64,000 nt of DNA from Phycisphaerales bacterium UBA854. GTDB taxonomy: Bacteria; Planctomycetota; Phycisphaerae; Phycisphaerales; SM1A02. Under the pieces are notes generated by a model, which worked only from the letters and a program-made list of their open reading frames with translations, made no database searches and was not told the origin of the DNA. Positions 25,896 to 34,150 of the stretch are shown one piece after another. The position numbers and the translations under genes are program-made. Every line of letters begins with the position of its first letter. The stretch's first letter is position 1. The stretch is taken from NCBI GenBank assembly GCA_002295885.1, contig DBGM01000002.1:1-64000 (forward strand), read 5' to 3'.

Positions 25896-26374
25896 GGGGT
25901 CTCGGGATCCGGTCGACCGTGCAGGAGCATCGACACTTCGTCGTGCGTCAGCGGTTCGGGACGGAACGGATAGGACGGCGGGATGTCGCTCTCGTCCTCG
26001 GGCTCGGGCTGCGCAGCGGTGCGGCTGGCGGTCTGGTTGAGGGGGAGAATCTCCTCACCGTTCCATCGCCAGAGGGGAAGATCCGGCACGTGTTCCCGAA
26101 CGGCATCCTGCAGGGCCTGGAGATCGTCGGTTCCGTCCGGATCCACCACCAGCAGGCCGGGCAGCGCGACGACCTCTTCGTCCCAGGCGTGCTGGAGTTG
26201 CAGCGTTCGTCGAACGAGACACGCTTCGGCGAAGGCCATCCTCGTGTCGTGCTCGATGCGCGACGACCAGCCCTTGTCCGCGATGCAACCGGGCAGTCGA
26301 CCGTCCAGCGGCCGGTCGGCGGCAGCCAGCACCACGCAGGGGGCCATCGAGGATGGGTTGTTGGCATCGCTCAT
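25892..26374 (-). CDS. Hypothetical protein coupled to the diguanylate cyclase
   Basis: 160 residues, not recognised. It starts MSDANNPSSMAPCVVLAAAD. VVALPGLLVVDPDGTDDLQA suggests one alpha/beta unit; the C-terminal third is acidic and Pro-rich (QPEPEDESDIPPSYPFRPEP). No signal peptide or membrane helix. ATG 26374 is chosen because AAAGG lies upstream and the longer frame has poor N-terminal sequence. The stop overlaps the cyclase start by 4 bases, so it is probably a partner or input protein of that cyclase (inference). Confidence 0.7.
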   Translation of the reverse strand: MSDANNPSSMAPCVVLAAADRPLDGRLPGCIADKGWSSRIEHDTRMAFAEACLVRRTLQLQHAWDEEVVALPGLLVVDPDGTDDLQALQDAVREHVPDLPLWRWNGEEILPLNQTASRTAAQPEPEDESDIPPSYPFRPEPLTHDEVSMLLHGRPDPETP

Positions 26375-26455
26375 GACGTGCGTCACCTTTCGACGTAACC
26401 CGAATTCTACCTGCCAAGGCGGGCGACGCCATTGGAATTGCATGATTTGCAGGCT

Positions 26456-27589
26456 CTATCGCAGCCCAAGGACCGCTCTGGCGACCCGTTGGGCGGCATC
26501 GCCGGGAGATTCCCGGACCAGAATCTCGCGCATCGCGGCCCGTGCCCCCGCATCCTCCACCAGATCGGCGAAGACCGGCGCCAGGGCACGCCGGGTCCGG
26601 TCCGTATCGATCGCATCCTCCACGAGGACGGCTCCGCCCAGCTCGACCATCGGCTGGGCGTTGAAACGCTGGTGCTGATCGCGGTGATGCGGGTACGGCA
26701 GGAAGATGGTCGGTACCGCGGCGGCCCACGCTTCGGCGACGGAATTCGCTCCGGCCCGACTGATGCAGAGCGATGCCGCCGTCCACGCCAATCCCATTTC
26801 GTGCAGGAAAGGTACGACACGCGCACGCACCCCACCGGCATCCCATCGTTGCTGGAGCGCTTCCGTCAGTCCCTCGTCTCCGCAGAGATGCAGGATCTGC
26901 CAGGACGATCGGCAGGTGTCGTTCTCGATGCAGAGCGACGGGGCCAGTTCATTGATCGTTCGTGCCCCCTGCGAAGCACCGGTGATGAGCAGGGTGCGGC
27001 GATCGGGTTCCAATCCGAGTTCGAGCCGTGCGGCCTCCGCCGTGCCCCGTGCGGCGGCGGCGGATCGGATCGGCAGTCCGACCGCGGGCCATTCCGTGCC
27101 GTGCTGGATGGTCTGGACGGCGGAGAGCACGAGGTCGGCCTTTCGGGCGACCATTCGATTGGCGAGTCCGGGGACCCGGTCCAGGTTCAGGAGCAGTACG
27201 GGGATGTCGTGTCGGACGGCGGCGGAGACCACCGGGGCCGAAACGAATCCTCCAAGGGCCACGACGTGATCGATGTTGCGTTCACGCAGCACATTGGAGC
27301 TGTCCCGGAACGTCCGACGCCATCCCCTGAAGAAGGAGGCGAACCCCCGCAGCGACTTCTTCGGCGGACGAGCGGGCATGGCGGTGAAGGAGGCGCCGGC
27401 CCGGGTCAGCATCGTGCGATCGATTTCACGATCCGACGGGGCGAAGTGGCACGCGATTCGAGGATCGATGTTCCGCAACGCCTCGGCGATGGCCAGACCG
27501 GGGCTGATGTGTCCGCCACTGCCTCCACCTGCGAACAGCACGGACCGGGCGAGAGGAGTGACATCGGGAGGACCGTTGGAATCGATCAT
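26456..27589 (-). CDS. murG: UDP-N-acetylglucosamine-undecaprenyl-pyrophosphoryl-MurNAc-pentapeptide transferase
   Basis: 377 residues, GT-B fold. The N-terminal signature FAGGGSGGHISPGLAIAEAL has the conserved GxGGH. VVALGGFVSAPVVSAAV is the second Gly-rich loop, LITGASQGARTINELAP the third, and SRAGANSVAEAW…PTIFLPYPHHRDQHQ the UDP-GlcNAc site. It makes lipid II at the inner membrane face, so the organism keeps peptidoglycan synthesis. The frame extends upstream, but ATG 27589 lies 4 bases after the ftsW stop. Confidence 0.95.
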   Translation of the reverse strand: MIDSNGPPDVTPLARSVLFAGGGSGGHISPGLAIAEALRNIDPRIACHFAPSDREIDRTMLTRAGASFTAMPARPPKKSLRGFASFFRGWRRTFRDSSNVLRERNIDHVVALGGFVSAPVVSAAVRHDIPVLLLNLDRVPGLANRMVARKADLVLSAVQTIQHGTEWPAVGLPIRSAAAARGTAEAARLELGLEPDRRTLLITGASQGARTINELAPSLCIENDTCRSSWQILHLCGDEGLTEALQQRWDAGGVRARVVPFLHEMGLAWTAASLCISRAGANSVAEAWAAAVPTIFLPYPHHRDQHQRFNAQPMVELGGAVLVEDAIDTDRTRRALAPVFADLVEDAGARAAMREILVRESPGDAAQRVARAVLGLR

Positions 27590-27593
27590 CGGC

Positions 27594-28748
27594 TCATTCG
27601 TTCCCGACCGGCAACGCCGTTGGTGCCGCCTGGTCCGCGGAACGATCCGCCGTTCGACGGTCGACCGCCCAGACCAGTCCGAGGCAGGCACTTGTCATCA
27701 GCCAGCCGGTGCCGCCCCACGAGACCAGAGGCAGTGCGATGCCCTTGGTCGGGGCCATACCGGTCACCACCATGAGGTTGATCAGGGCCTGCATGCCGAG
27801 CGTCAGCATGATTCCCAGCACCAGCACCTTGTGATGGATGGTGGTGGCACGCCGTGCGATGCGTAGTCCCACGACGAGGATCGCCATCAGCAGTCCGACC
27901 ACCACCAGCACGCCGGCGATGCCCAGTTCCTCGGAGATGACCGAGAAGACGAAGTCTGTCGTGTCTTCGGGGAGGTAGCCGAACTTCTGGACGCTGTTGC
28001 CGAGGCCCCGACCCGTGAGTCCGCCGCCGGAGATGGAGGCCATGGACTGCAGGATGTGGTACCCGTAGCCCTGCGGATCGGCGTATGGATCGAGAAATGC
28101 CCGAAGTCGATCGATTCGGTACGAACTGACCAGCACGGCGGCGACGAAGCCGAGGACGGCCAGCGGCAGCAGTGAAGCGGCGTGCCAGACACGGCATCCG
28201 GCGGCAACGAGCATGCAGATGGCCACGGCGGACATCAGGACCGCGGTGCCCAGATCCTCCGAGACGATCGGAAGCACCAGCAGCATGGCGATGCCCAGCC
28301 CTGGGAGGAAGCCGCTTCGGTAGCCCTGCAGCACCTCCGCACGGTTGGCGACGTACCACGCCATGATGATCACCAGGCTCCACTTGGCGATTTCACTCGG
28401 CTGGAACCCGAGGCCGCCGATGGTCAACCAGCGTCGGGCGCCGTTGACCTCGCGTCCGAGGCCCGGGACATGGACCAGTAGCAGCAGGCCCATGGAGATC
28501 GTGAAGAGGATGATGGCGAGTCGCCGCCCCGTCGTGGTGTCCGACAGCAGGTCGATCGGTGCGAAGGAGGTCAGCCAGGCCACCCCGCAGGCCAGAACCG
28601 CCATCAGGGTCACCCGCGTCGTCAGCAGATCGGCGAAATCGAACGACTGCGAGGAGCCCAGGTCGACACCGGCGGAATGGACCGCCACCACGCCGATCGC
28701 CAGAAGGCTGGTCAGCAGGAGCATCAACGCATGGCCGGGACGAAGCAT
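27594..28748 (-). CDS. ftsW: FtsW-type SEDS peptidoglycan polymerase
   Basis: 384 residues with about ten membrane helices. Conserved SEDS regions are visible: GARRWLTIGGLGFQPSEIAK, the periplasmic loop ISGGGLTGRGLGNSVQKFGY, LPEDTTDFVFSVISEELG, and the C-terminal TKGIALPLVSWGGTG. Direct linkage to murG favours FtsW over RodA. It polymerises lipid II at division with a class B penicillin-binding protein. ATG 28748 begins the first helix; the upstream reading is low-complexity. A small lipoprotein gene lies 58 bases upstream. Confidence 0.93.
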   Translation of the reverse strand: MLRPGHALMLLLTSLLAIGVVAVHSAGVDLGSSQSFDFADLLTTRVTLMAVLACGVAWLTSFAPIDLLSDTTTGRRLAIILFTISMGLLLLVHVPGLGREVNGARRWLTIGGLGFQPSEIAKWSLVIIMAWYVANRAEVLQGYRSGFLPGLGIAMLLVLPIVSEDLGTAVLMSAVAICMLVAAGCRVWHAASLLPLAVLGFVAAVLVSSYRIDRLRAFLDPYADPQGYGYHILQSMASISGGGLTGRGLGNSVQKFGYLPEDTTDFVFSVISEELGIAGVLVVVGLLMAILVVGLRIARRATTIHHKVLVLGIMLTLGMQALINLMVVTGMAPTKGIALPLVSWGGTGWLMTSACLGLVWAVDRRTADRSADQAAPTALPVGNE

Positions 28749-28806
28749 CAACACAACATCGACGACGACGCACCACGAGGCACAGATTTCGGTTTCAGGA
28801 GGGGGG

Positions 28807-29046
28807 TCAGCGACCGGAGCCGTCGGCCATCCGTCGGGTGCTGGTGTCCGAAGCCGGAGCGGCCGGTTCGCCGATTCCCAGACGAACGGGGACCAGCTGC
28901 GACGAAACGGGAAGGAGGGCGGGGGCGGTGGGGGCCCGACCGGCGACCCGAACCTGCTGGCAGCCTCCCGCAACGCACAGGACCACCGTCAGCAGCAACG
29001 CGGCACGGCATCGGATCGGGTTGGAATCGCGGTGGGGATGAGGCAC
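28807..29046 (-). CDS. Small putative lipoprotein
   Basis: 79 residues. An N-terminal charged segment and hydrophobic core (RAALLLTVVLCVAGGC) end in a lipobox-like AGGC, predicting a lipid-anchored Cys near residue 29. The mature part of about 50 residues is Pro/Ala-rich without known motifs (RVAGRAPTAPALLPVSSQLV). It is first in the minus-strand run leading to ftsW and murG. No clear ribosome site was seen, so the exact start is uncertain. Confidence 0.5.
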   Translation of the reverse strand: MPHPHRDSNPIRCRAALLLTVVLCVAGGCQQVRVAGRAPTAPALLPVSSQLVPVRLGIGEPAAPASDTSTRRMADGSGR

Positions 29047-29221
29047 GGTTCAGTTACGTCATCGACCCAAATCCGGTTCGCGATCGACCGTGAAGGCCAG
29101 ATTTTGGCGTTGTCCGTTTCCGATCGAACGGGATGGATCTTCTCGGACGGTCGTGCGAACCGCTCCGTCTGGGACGTTCGTCATGGCTGTGGGTATGGCG
29201 GCCCTGTACGATGGGGAGCTC

Positions 29222-30805
29222 ATGGTCGAACTCACGATCAATGCCGGTGCCCGCACGGGTCCCACGGTCTATCTGGAGACCTTCGGGTGTCAGATGAACG
29301 AACTCGACAGCGAGTTGGTTCGCGGTCACCTGTCCGCCCTGGGGTATCGGTTCACGCCGGATCCGGGGCAGGCGGAGATCCTTCTCTACAACACTTGTTC
29401 CGTTCGCCAGCAGGCGGAGAACAAGGCGTTGAGTCGTCTGGGGCTGCTCGGACGGGAGAAGGAGGACGGTCGTGAACTGGTGATCGGAGTGCTGGGCTGC
29501 ATGGCCGAGCGAGAAGGTGCCGGGCTGCTGAACCGGATGCCGCAGATCGACTTTCTGTGCGGTCCGGGCGAACTCGATCGGGTTCCGATGCTCATCGACA
29601 ACGCGCTGCGGAACGAGGTCGTGGCCCGCGACGACCGGGTTGCCCTTCAGGGGAGCCGGTCCCGACGGACCGCCACGCTGGCCGCCGCCGAGGATGATCT
29701 CGAGTCACTCGACCTCTCACGGGCCTTCGATCCGCAGTCGGCAGCGGCCGGAGGCCGCTCCGCCTACGTACGGATCACCCGTGGATGCAACAAGTTCTGC
29801 ACCTACTGCGTGGTGCCGCAGACCCGTGGCGCCGAGGTTCATCGGCCCCCGGATGCCATCGTCGACGAATGCCGTGCCCTGGCCGAACAGGGGGTGATCG
29901 AGATCACCCTGCTGGGGCAGACGGTCAATCACTACCGATACGTCCACGGAGCGGCCGTGGACGATGAAGGCCGTGAAATGCCTCAGGTGGGGCCGGGAGC
30001 CGCCGCCTTCCGGAACAACGGGATCGAATCCTCCGGCCGGAACGTCACGACGTTCGCCGATCTGCTGCAGCGGATCCACGAAGAGGTTCCGGCGGTGCAG
30101 CGTTTGCGGTTCGTCACCAGCTACCCCCGCGACTTCGGCGACGACATCCTCGAAGTGATGGCTGCTTCTCCCCGGATCTGCCCCTACCTCCACGTACCGC
30201 TTCAGTCGGGATCCGACCGGATCCTGAAGTTGATGAACCGGGGCTACGACGTCGCGACCTACGTCGATTTCATCGATCGCGTCTTCGACCATCTTCCACA
30301 TGCCGCGGTGGCCGGAGATCTGATCGTCGGATTCCCGACCGAGACGGAGGACGAGTTTCAGGAGACCTGCGACATGGTTCGTCGCATTCCCTTCAAGAAC
30401 AACTTCGTCTTCACGTACTCGCCTCGCCCCGGTACACCCGCGATCAAGCGTCTCGAGGACGACGTGCCCGGCCCCGTCAAGCGACGCCGGATCAACGAAC
30501 TGCTTGCAATCCAGAGCGAGGTGTCCGCAGACGTTCACCGTTCCTTCGAAGGCACCACCCAGGACGTCTTCGTGGAGCGGGTCAGTCCGTTGGAGCAGCG
30601 TCGGCCCGGCGGCGTTGAGTTGGGCTGGGAGGGCCCCGCGATGCAGTTGTCAGGACGGACGCCGGGGGATCTCATCACCGTTTTTGAGGCTCCTCCGGGG
30701 GTTGACGCGTCCTCGCTGATCGGTCGAATCCTCCCAGTCCGCATACATGGATCAGCCCCCCGGTTGCTTGTGGGGTCATTGGAACAGGTGAAATTGCCTG
30801 TTTAA
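29222..30805 (+). CDS. miaB: tRNA-2-methylthio-N6-dimethylallyladenosine synthase
   Basis: 527 residues. The N-terminal cluster cysteines are C23 (TFGCQMNELDSE), C59 (NTCSVR) and C93 (LGCMAERE). The radical-SAM motif is RGCNKFCTYCVVPQTRG (C189, C193, C196). A C-terminal TRAM domain spans about 445-527. MiaB inserts a methylthio group into A37 of certain tRNAs using two 4Fe-4S clusters. Compared with typical MiaB there is an extra loop (about 246-280, VHGAAVDDEGREMPQVGPG) after LLGQTVNHYRY. ATG 29222 has GGGGAG directly upstream. Confidence 0.95.
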   Translation: MVELTINAGARTGPTVYLETFGCQMNELDSELVRGHLSALGYRFTPDPGQAEILLYNTCSVRQQAENKALSRLGLLGREKEDGRELVIGVLGCMAEREGAGLLNRMPQIDFLCGPGELDRVPMLIDNALRNEVVARDDRVALQGSRSRRTATLAAAEDDLESLDLSRAFDPQSAAAGGRSAYVRITRGCNKFCTYCVVPQTRGAEVHRPPDAIVDECRALAEQGVIEITLLGQTVNHYRYVHGAAVDDEGREMPQVGPGAAAFRNNGIESSGRNVTTFADLLQRIHEEVPAVQRLRFVTSYPRDFGDDILEVMAASPRICPYLHVPLQSGSDRILKLMNRGYDVATYVDFIDRVFDHLPHAAVAGDLIVGFPTETEDEFQETCDMVRRIPFKNNFVFTYSPRPGTPAIKRLEDDVPGPVKRRRINELLAIQSEVSADVHRSFEGTTQDVFVERVSPLEQRRPGGVELGWEGPAMQLSGRTPGDLITVFEAPPGVDASSLIGRILPVRIHGSAPRLLVGSLEQVKLPV

Positions 30806-30825
30806 GGGGTATTCACCCCTTCTTT
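30804..30825 (+). terminator. Weak hairpin terminator at the miaB stop
   Basis: AAGGGGT / ACCCCTT with loop ATTC, followed by CTTT. The stem starts inside the TAA stop codon. The U-tract is short, so termination may be partial. Confidence 0.5.
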
Positions 30826-31179
30826 GGTGGTACCCAGGGCTGTTTTTGAGTATTCGATCGCCATTTCTATGCAAAAAAAGACCGTAAATGCGATCGACTA
30901 CAGACTTGACTGCCCCTTCGAGTCGAGTAATTTCAACTTGGAGTTTGTGGTGGGGGAGTCGGAAAGACTCCTTGCAAACTCTTGGAAGATATGAGTTAAG
31001 GAATATCTAGTCTCCAACATCCCTGTCCCGTCCGAGGAAAGCCGGTTCTGTTCGAACCGTGCCGGTCAACTAGGACGGAGACTTCAAACCAGGTTGAAGC
31101 CTGGACTCGAGATTGAAGTCTTCTGGGATCAAGTGCACTTTGGATCCAAAGGTTCGACAGAGAAGAGAAAGGTAACGAC
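30806..31179 (+). promoter_or_regulatory. Long leader region of the 31180 secreted-protein gene
   Basis: 374 bases without a gene, richer in A/T than the surroundings. It holds a 12-bp inverted repeat with one bulge (30854-30866 / 30886-30897, TCGATCGC…GCGATCGA) around an A-rich loop, a candidate promoter TTGACT-16-TAATTT (30906-30933), and a hairpin GGAGTC-GGAAA-GACTCC (30955-30971). If that promoter is used the 5' leader is about 240 bases, long enough to fold. Function not known. Confidence 0.4.
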
Positions 31180-31827
31180 ATGAATGTCAAGCGATTTATG
31201 ACGATCGCCGGTGGAGCAGCACTGCTGACCACCACCGTTGCCCAGGCAGACTTCCAGGGTCTTAGCGCCGAGCTCGTCGGCACGGACCTCGTGGATGGCA
31301 CCTGGACCGCACGTATCTACGCTGATCTCAGCGCAGGTTCCCGTTTGGACGCCGTTTACGGCAATGGTGACAATCCCCTGCTGATGACCACCACGTCCAG
31401 CCTCTACCAGAACGCGTTCGGTGGCGACACCTCCGCGTCCATCAACCCCGCTCTCTACGCCGCCTTCGATTCGCTGCGTTACGACAGCTGGGTCACCATC
31501 GGCCTCGAAGATCAGGGCAGCAACGCTCTTGCCAGCATCGGCATCAACTTCGGTGCTGACGCAATCGATTCCGCTGACGGCTCCTGGTACATCACTCCCG
31601 ATGACGCCCAGGGTCAGGAAATCGGTGGTCGAGTGCTGATCGCTCAGTTCACCTCCTATGGCTATGATTCCACCCTTTACGGAACCATCTCCATGCAGGG
31701 CAAGAACGCTGACGGCTCCAACTGGACCGCCGAAAGCGTCTCCTACGAGTTCGCTATTCCCGCACCCGGTGCCTTCGCGCTCCTGGGCCTCGCTGGTTTC
31801 GCGGGTCGTCGTCGTCGTCGCGCCTGA
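31180..31827 (+). CDS. Secreted protein with PEP-CTERM-like tail, first of three paralogues
   Basis: 215 residues. Signal peptide 1-23 (NVKRFMTIAGGAALLTTTVA) ends AQA-D. The beta-rich body shares blocks with the two following genes: RLDAVYGNGDNPLL, SLYQNAFGGDTSASINPALY, TPDDAQGQ and MQGKNADGSNWTAES. The tail has PAPGA, a hydrophobic helix and GRRRRRA, a sorting signal for envelope export. AAAGG 6-8 bases upstream supports the ATG. It is the most divergent of the three copies. No enzymatic motif is seen, so it is probably a surface or matrix protein (inference). Confidence 0.87.
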   Translation: MNVKRFMTIAGGAALLTTTVAQADFQGLSAELVGTDLVDGTWTARIYADLSAGSRLDAVYGNGDNPLLMTTTSSLYQNAFGGDTSASINPALYAAFDSLRYDSWVTIGLEDQGSNALASIGINFGADAIDSADGSWYITPDDAQGQEIGGRVLIAQFTSYGYDSTLYGTISMQGKNADGSNWTAESVSYEFAIPAPGAFALLGLAGFAGRRRRRA

Positions 31828-31883
31828 TAGTCGCCCGATGACACCTGGCCTTCCATGAAGGCCACGCTTCAACCAGAAGCATC

Positions 31884-31919
31884 CAGCCGCTGCGGCTTGT
31901 CCGCAGCGGCTGTCTTTTT
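31884..31919 (+). terminator. Rho-independent terminator
   Basis: A 12-bp perfect stem CAGCCGCTGCGG / CCGCAGCGGCTG with loop CTTGT, followed by TCTTTTT. Confidence 0.92.
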
Positions 31920-32104
31920 GGGGTCTTCCCGTTGGTCTGCCTCACCGCATCGGAATGTGGCAAAGATGTGTACACGAGGTGCAGAAGCCCGCATTTCCTT
32001 CATTCGAATGGACGGTTGAATATGGGTTAAAGGGCCTTCCACGACGTTTTTTCCGGTCATTCCAACAAATCACAACTCAGGGCCTGAACAACCTTGGAAG
32101 CCGC

Positions 32105-32132
32105 TTGACCGGGTGTCTGTTGGGGGTACATT
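32105..32132 (+). promoter_or_regulatory. Candidate promoter of the second paralogue
   Basis: TTGACC (32105-32110) and TACATT (32127-32132), spacer 16, about 138 bases before the start codon. Confidence 0.45.
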
Positions 32133-32232
32133 TACGCGTGGAAGCGATAGGTGTTGTTCCCTCCCTCCTTGGGACTGTGCGACTTCGAAGTGACAGGGAA
32201 CTGAGGAACACCGAGAGAAGGATTTGGCTCGC

Positions 32233-32246
32233 ACTGCTTAAGCAGT
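32233..32246. promoter_or_regulatory. 14-base perfect palindrome in the leader of the second paralogue
   Basis: ACTGCTTAAGCAGT is self-complementary over all 14 bases and lies downstream of the candidate promoter and just upstream of the ribosome site. It could be an operator or a small leader hairpin. Confidence 0.4.
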
Positions 32247-32269
32247 CAATCAAAGAAGAGGAGACGGTC

Positions 32270-32941
32270 ATGAAGACCAAAATTGCACTGTGTGCCGGAG
32301 TTGGATCACTGATCCTTGCCTCCGCGGCCAGCGCAGGCTATTCAGGCCTCGTTGCCGAGGAGTTCAACGTTTCCGGCACGAATATCCTGGGACAGTCCTG
32401 GGACCTCGACGTCGTTCGAATCTACGCCCAACTCGAGAATGCGGGTGATCGACTCGACGCCGTCTACGGCTCCGCGGACAACCCGCTGTTCATCAACACC
32501 TCCGCGGAGTTCTATCAGAACGCCGCCGGTGGTGACACCTCGCTGCAGATCAATGCTGCACTGTTCGGTGTCTACAACTCGGTTGAATACGACACGTTCG
32601 TCACCATCGGTAATCTCAGTAGCACCGGTGATGCCCTGCTCGTGCAGGCGGTCGATTTCACCAACTTCTCAACGGAAGTAAGCACCAGCAACGGTACCTG
32701 GACCGTCACTCCCGACGATGCCCAGGGCGAAGCAGGGGCCGATGGTCTCGTACTGATCGGTCAGTTCAGCTTTGCTGCCGGTACCGGTGGTCTTTCCAGC
32801 ATGGACGGTCTCGTCAACATGCAGGGAAAGAACGCAGACGGATCCAACTGGACCGCTCTGAACCAGTGGGTGCCGGCTCCCGGAGCCCTGGCTCTGCTGG
32901 GCCTGGCTGGAGTCGCCGGACGTCGGCGTCGCCGCCACTGA
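32270..32941 (+). CDS. Secreted protein with PEP-CTERM-like tail, second paralogue
   Basis: 223 residues. The signal peptide LCAGVGSLILASAASA-G is followed by a body nearly copied in the next gene: FNVSGTNILGQSWDLDVVR, FYQNAAGGDTSLQINAALFG, DTFVTIGNLSSTGDALLVQA, SNGTWTVTPDDAQGE. The tail is PAPGALALLGLAGVAG plus RRRRRH. GAGGAG 5-9 bases upstream fixes the ATG at 32270; the longer frame upstream is not coding. It is a tandem duplicate of the gene at 33360, with the same type of terminator after each. Confidence 0.9.
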   Translation: MKTKIALCAGVGSLILASAASAGYSGLVAEEFNVSGTNILGQSWDLDVVRIYAQLENAGDRLDAVYGSADNPLFINTSAEFYQNAAGGDTSLQINAALFGVYNSVEYDTFVTIGNLSSTGDALLVQAVDFTNFSTEVSTSNGTWTVTPDDAQGEAGADGLVLIGQFSFAAGTGGLSSMDGLVNMQGKNADGSNWTALNQWVPAPGALALLGLAGVAGRRRRRH

Positions 32942-33359
32942 GTCCATCGGCCTCGAGCTGATGGCCTTGTGTGGCCAACCCTCCGGGGTTCGCCATGCAC
33001 CAACCACACACACGACACCGCCGCAGGCTCGCCTGCGGCGGTGTTCATTTTTTCACAATCCCCCGCTGCGAATGCCTTCCGGGGGCCCTCCCGGGGTGGG
33101 GGTCAACTCAGTGGCTCTCAGGGTGTCAAAAAAGCGGGTTCGTGGTGGTTCGTAAACCCATGGGCCAGTTGGGATTAATTGCAGATTCGGGGGTGGAATC
33201 CGGTCTGATTCTGGTAACTTCAGCAATGGAGTGTGGCGCAGTTGCCGCTCCCCATTCAGCTGTGTGGCTGGGGGGGAACCCGGTAACGGTGGAGCGCCGA
33301 ATGAGAATGAGTGTGTGCACCATATTTCACGTGAACTATGGAGGAAGAGAGGCATAACT
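32942..33359 (+). other. Intergenic region between second and third paralogue
   Basis: 418 bases. Apart from the terminator at 33015-33053 I see no gene or clear promoter. A short GC-rich stretch (33085-33110) holds runs of G and C without a clear T-tract. Confidence 0.5.
33015..33053 (+). terminator. Rho-independent terminator of second paralogue
   Basis: A 13-bp stem ACACCGCCGCAGG / CCTGCGGCGGTGT with loop CTCG, followed by TCATTTTTT. It is nearly the same as the terminator at 34099. Confidence 0.92.
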
Positions 33360-34028
33360 ATGAAGACCTCAATGGCAATCTGTGGTGGCTTGGGATCCCT
33401 GATCCTCGCTGCCTCAGCGTCGGCAGGCTACGCTGGCCTGACGGCGGAAACGTTTAACGTTTCGGGCACCAACATTCTTGGGCAGTCGTGGGACCTGGAC
33501 GTCGTCCGGCTCTACGTCAACCTCGAGAATGCGGGCGACCGACTCGATTCAGTGTTCGGTTCCGCTGACAACAATCTTGTCATCGGTACCGAAGCGTCGT
33601 TCTATCAGAACGCCGCTGGTGGAGATTCATCGCTTCAGATCAACTCCGCCCTCTTCGGTGTCTACAACTCTGTTGCGTTCGACACCTTCGTCACCATCGG
33701 TAACCTCAGTAGTACCGGTGATGCTCTGCTTGTCCAGGCCGTCGATTTCAGCAACTTCGACTACGAAGTCAGCACTTCGAACGGCACCTGGACCGTCACC
33801 CCGGACGACGCCCAGGGTGAGGGGGCTGGTGGGCTCGTGCTCATCGGCCAGTTCAGTTTCGCAGCCGGCACCGGAGGCATCGACTCCATGTACGGCAATG
33901 TGAACCTGCAGGGCAAGAATGCAGATGGATCCACCTGGCAGGTCGTTGACCAGTGGATTCCGGCTCCCGGAGCTCTTGCTCTGTTGGGCCTTGCGGGTAT
34001 CGCCGGCCGCCGGCGTCGCCGCAACTGA
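33360..34028 (+). CDS. Secreted protein with PEP-CTERM-like tail, third paralogue
   Basis: 222 residues, highly similar along the whole length to the product of 32270: same signal peptide type (GGLGSLILAASASA-G), same blocks FNVSGTNILGQSWDLDVVR and DTFVTIGNLSSTGDALLVQA, same tail PAPGALALLGLAGIAG plus RRRRRN. Differences cluster at LVIGTEASF, NFDYEVST and IDSMYGNVNLQG. GAGAGG 7 bases upstream supports the ATG. The gene, body and terminator together look like a recent tandem duplication. Confidence 0.9.
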   Translation: MKTSMAICGGLGSLILAASASAGYAGLTAETFNVSGTNILGQSWDLDVVRLYVNLENAGDRLDSVFGSADNNLVIGTEASFYQNAAGGDSSLQINSALFGVYNSVAFDTFVTIGNLSSTGDALLVQAVDFSNFDYEVSTSNGTWTVTPDDAQGEGAGGLVLIGQFSFAAGTGGIDSMYGNVNLQGKNADGSTWQVVDQWIPAPGALALLGLAGIAGRRRRRN

Positions 34029-34083
34029 GGAAGGGCCTCGCAGCCTCACCTCCGCAGTTGAGACCCTCGGGTCGAGACTGCAC

Positions 34084-34133
34084 CACACACACACACAGCA
34101 CCGCCGCAGGCTTGCCTGCGGCGGTGTCCTTTT
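34084..34133 (+). terminator. Rho-independent terminator of third paralogue, preceded by (CA)7
   Basis: A (CA)7 tract (34084-34097) precedes a 12-bp stem CACCGCCGCAGG / CCTGCGGCGGTG (34099-34126, loop CTTG) and TCCTTTT. The related terminator at 33015 also follows a CACACAC stretch. Confidence 0.9.
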
Positions 34134-34150
34134 GGTGACGCCAAGTCGTA

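Larger units (their letters stand above)
31828..32269 (+). other. Intergenic region between the first and second paralogue
   Basis: 442 bases. It contains the terminator at 31884-31919, a candidate promoter (32105-32132) and a perfect 14-base palindrome ACTGCTTAAGCAGT (32233-32246) 24 bases before the next ATG. No gene is seen. Confidence 0.6.

Noticed and set aside
34084..34097. (CA)7 tract as a phase-variation repeat
   Set aside because: It lies after the stop codon next to a terminator, so slippage would not change a reading frame or a promoter that I can see.
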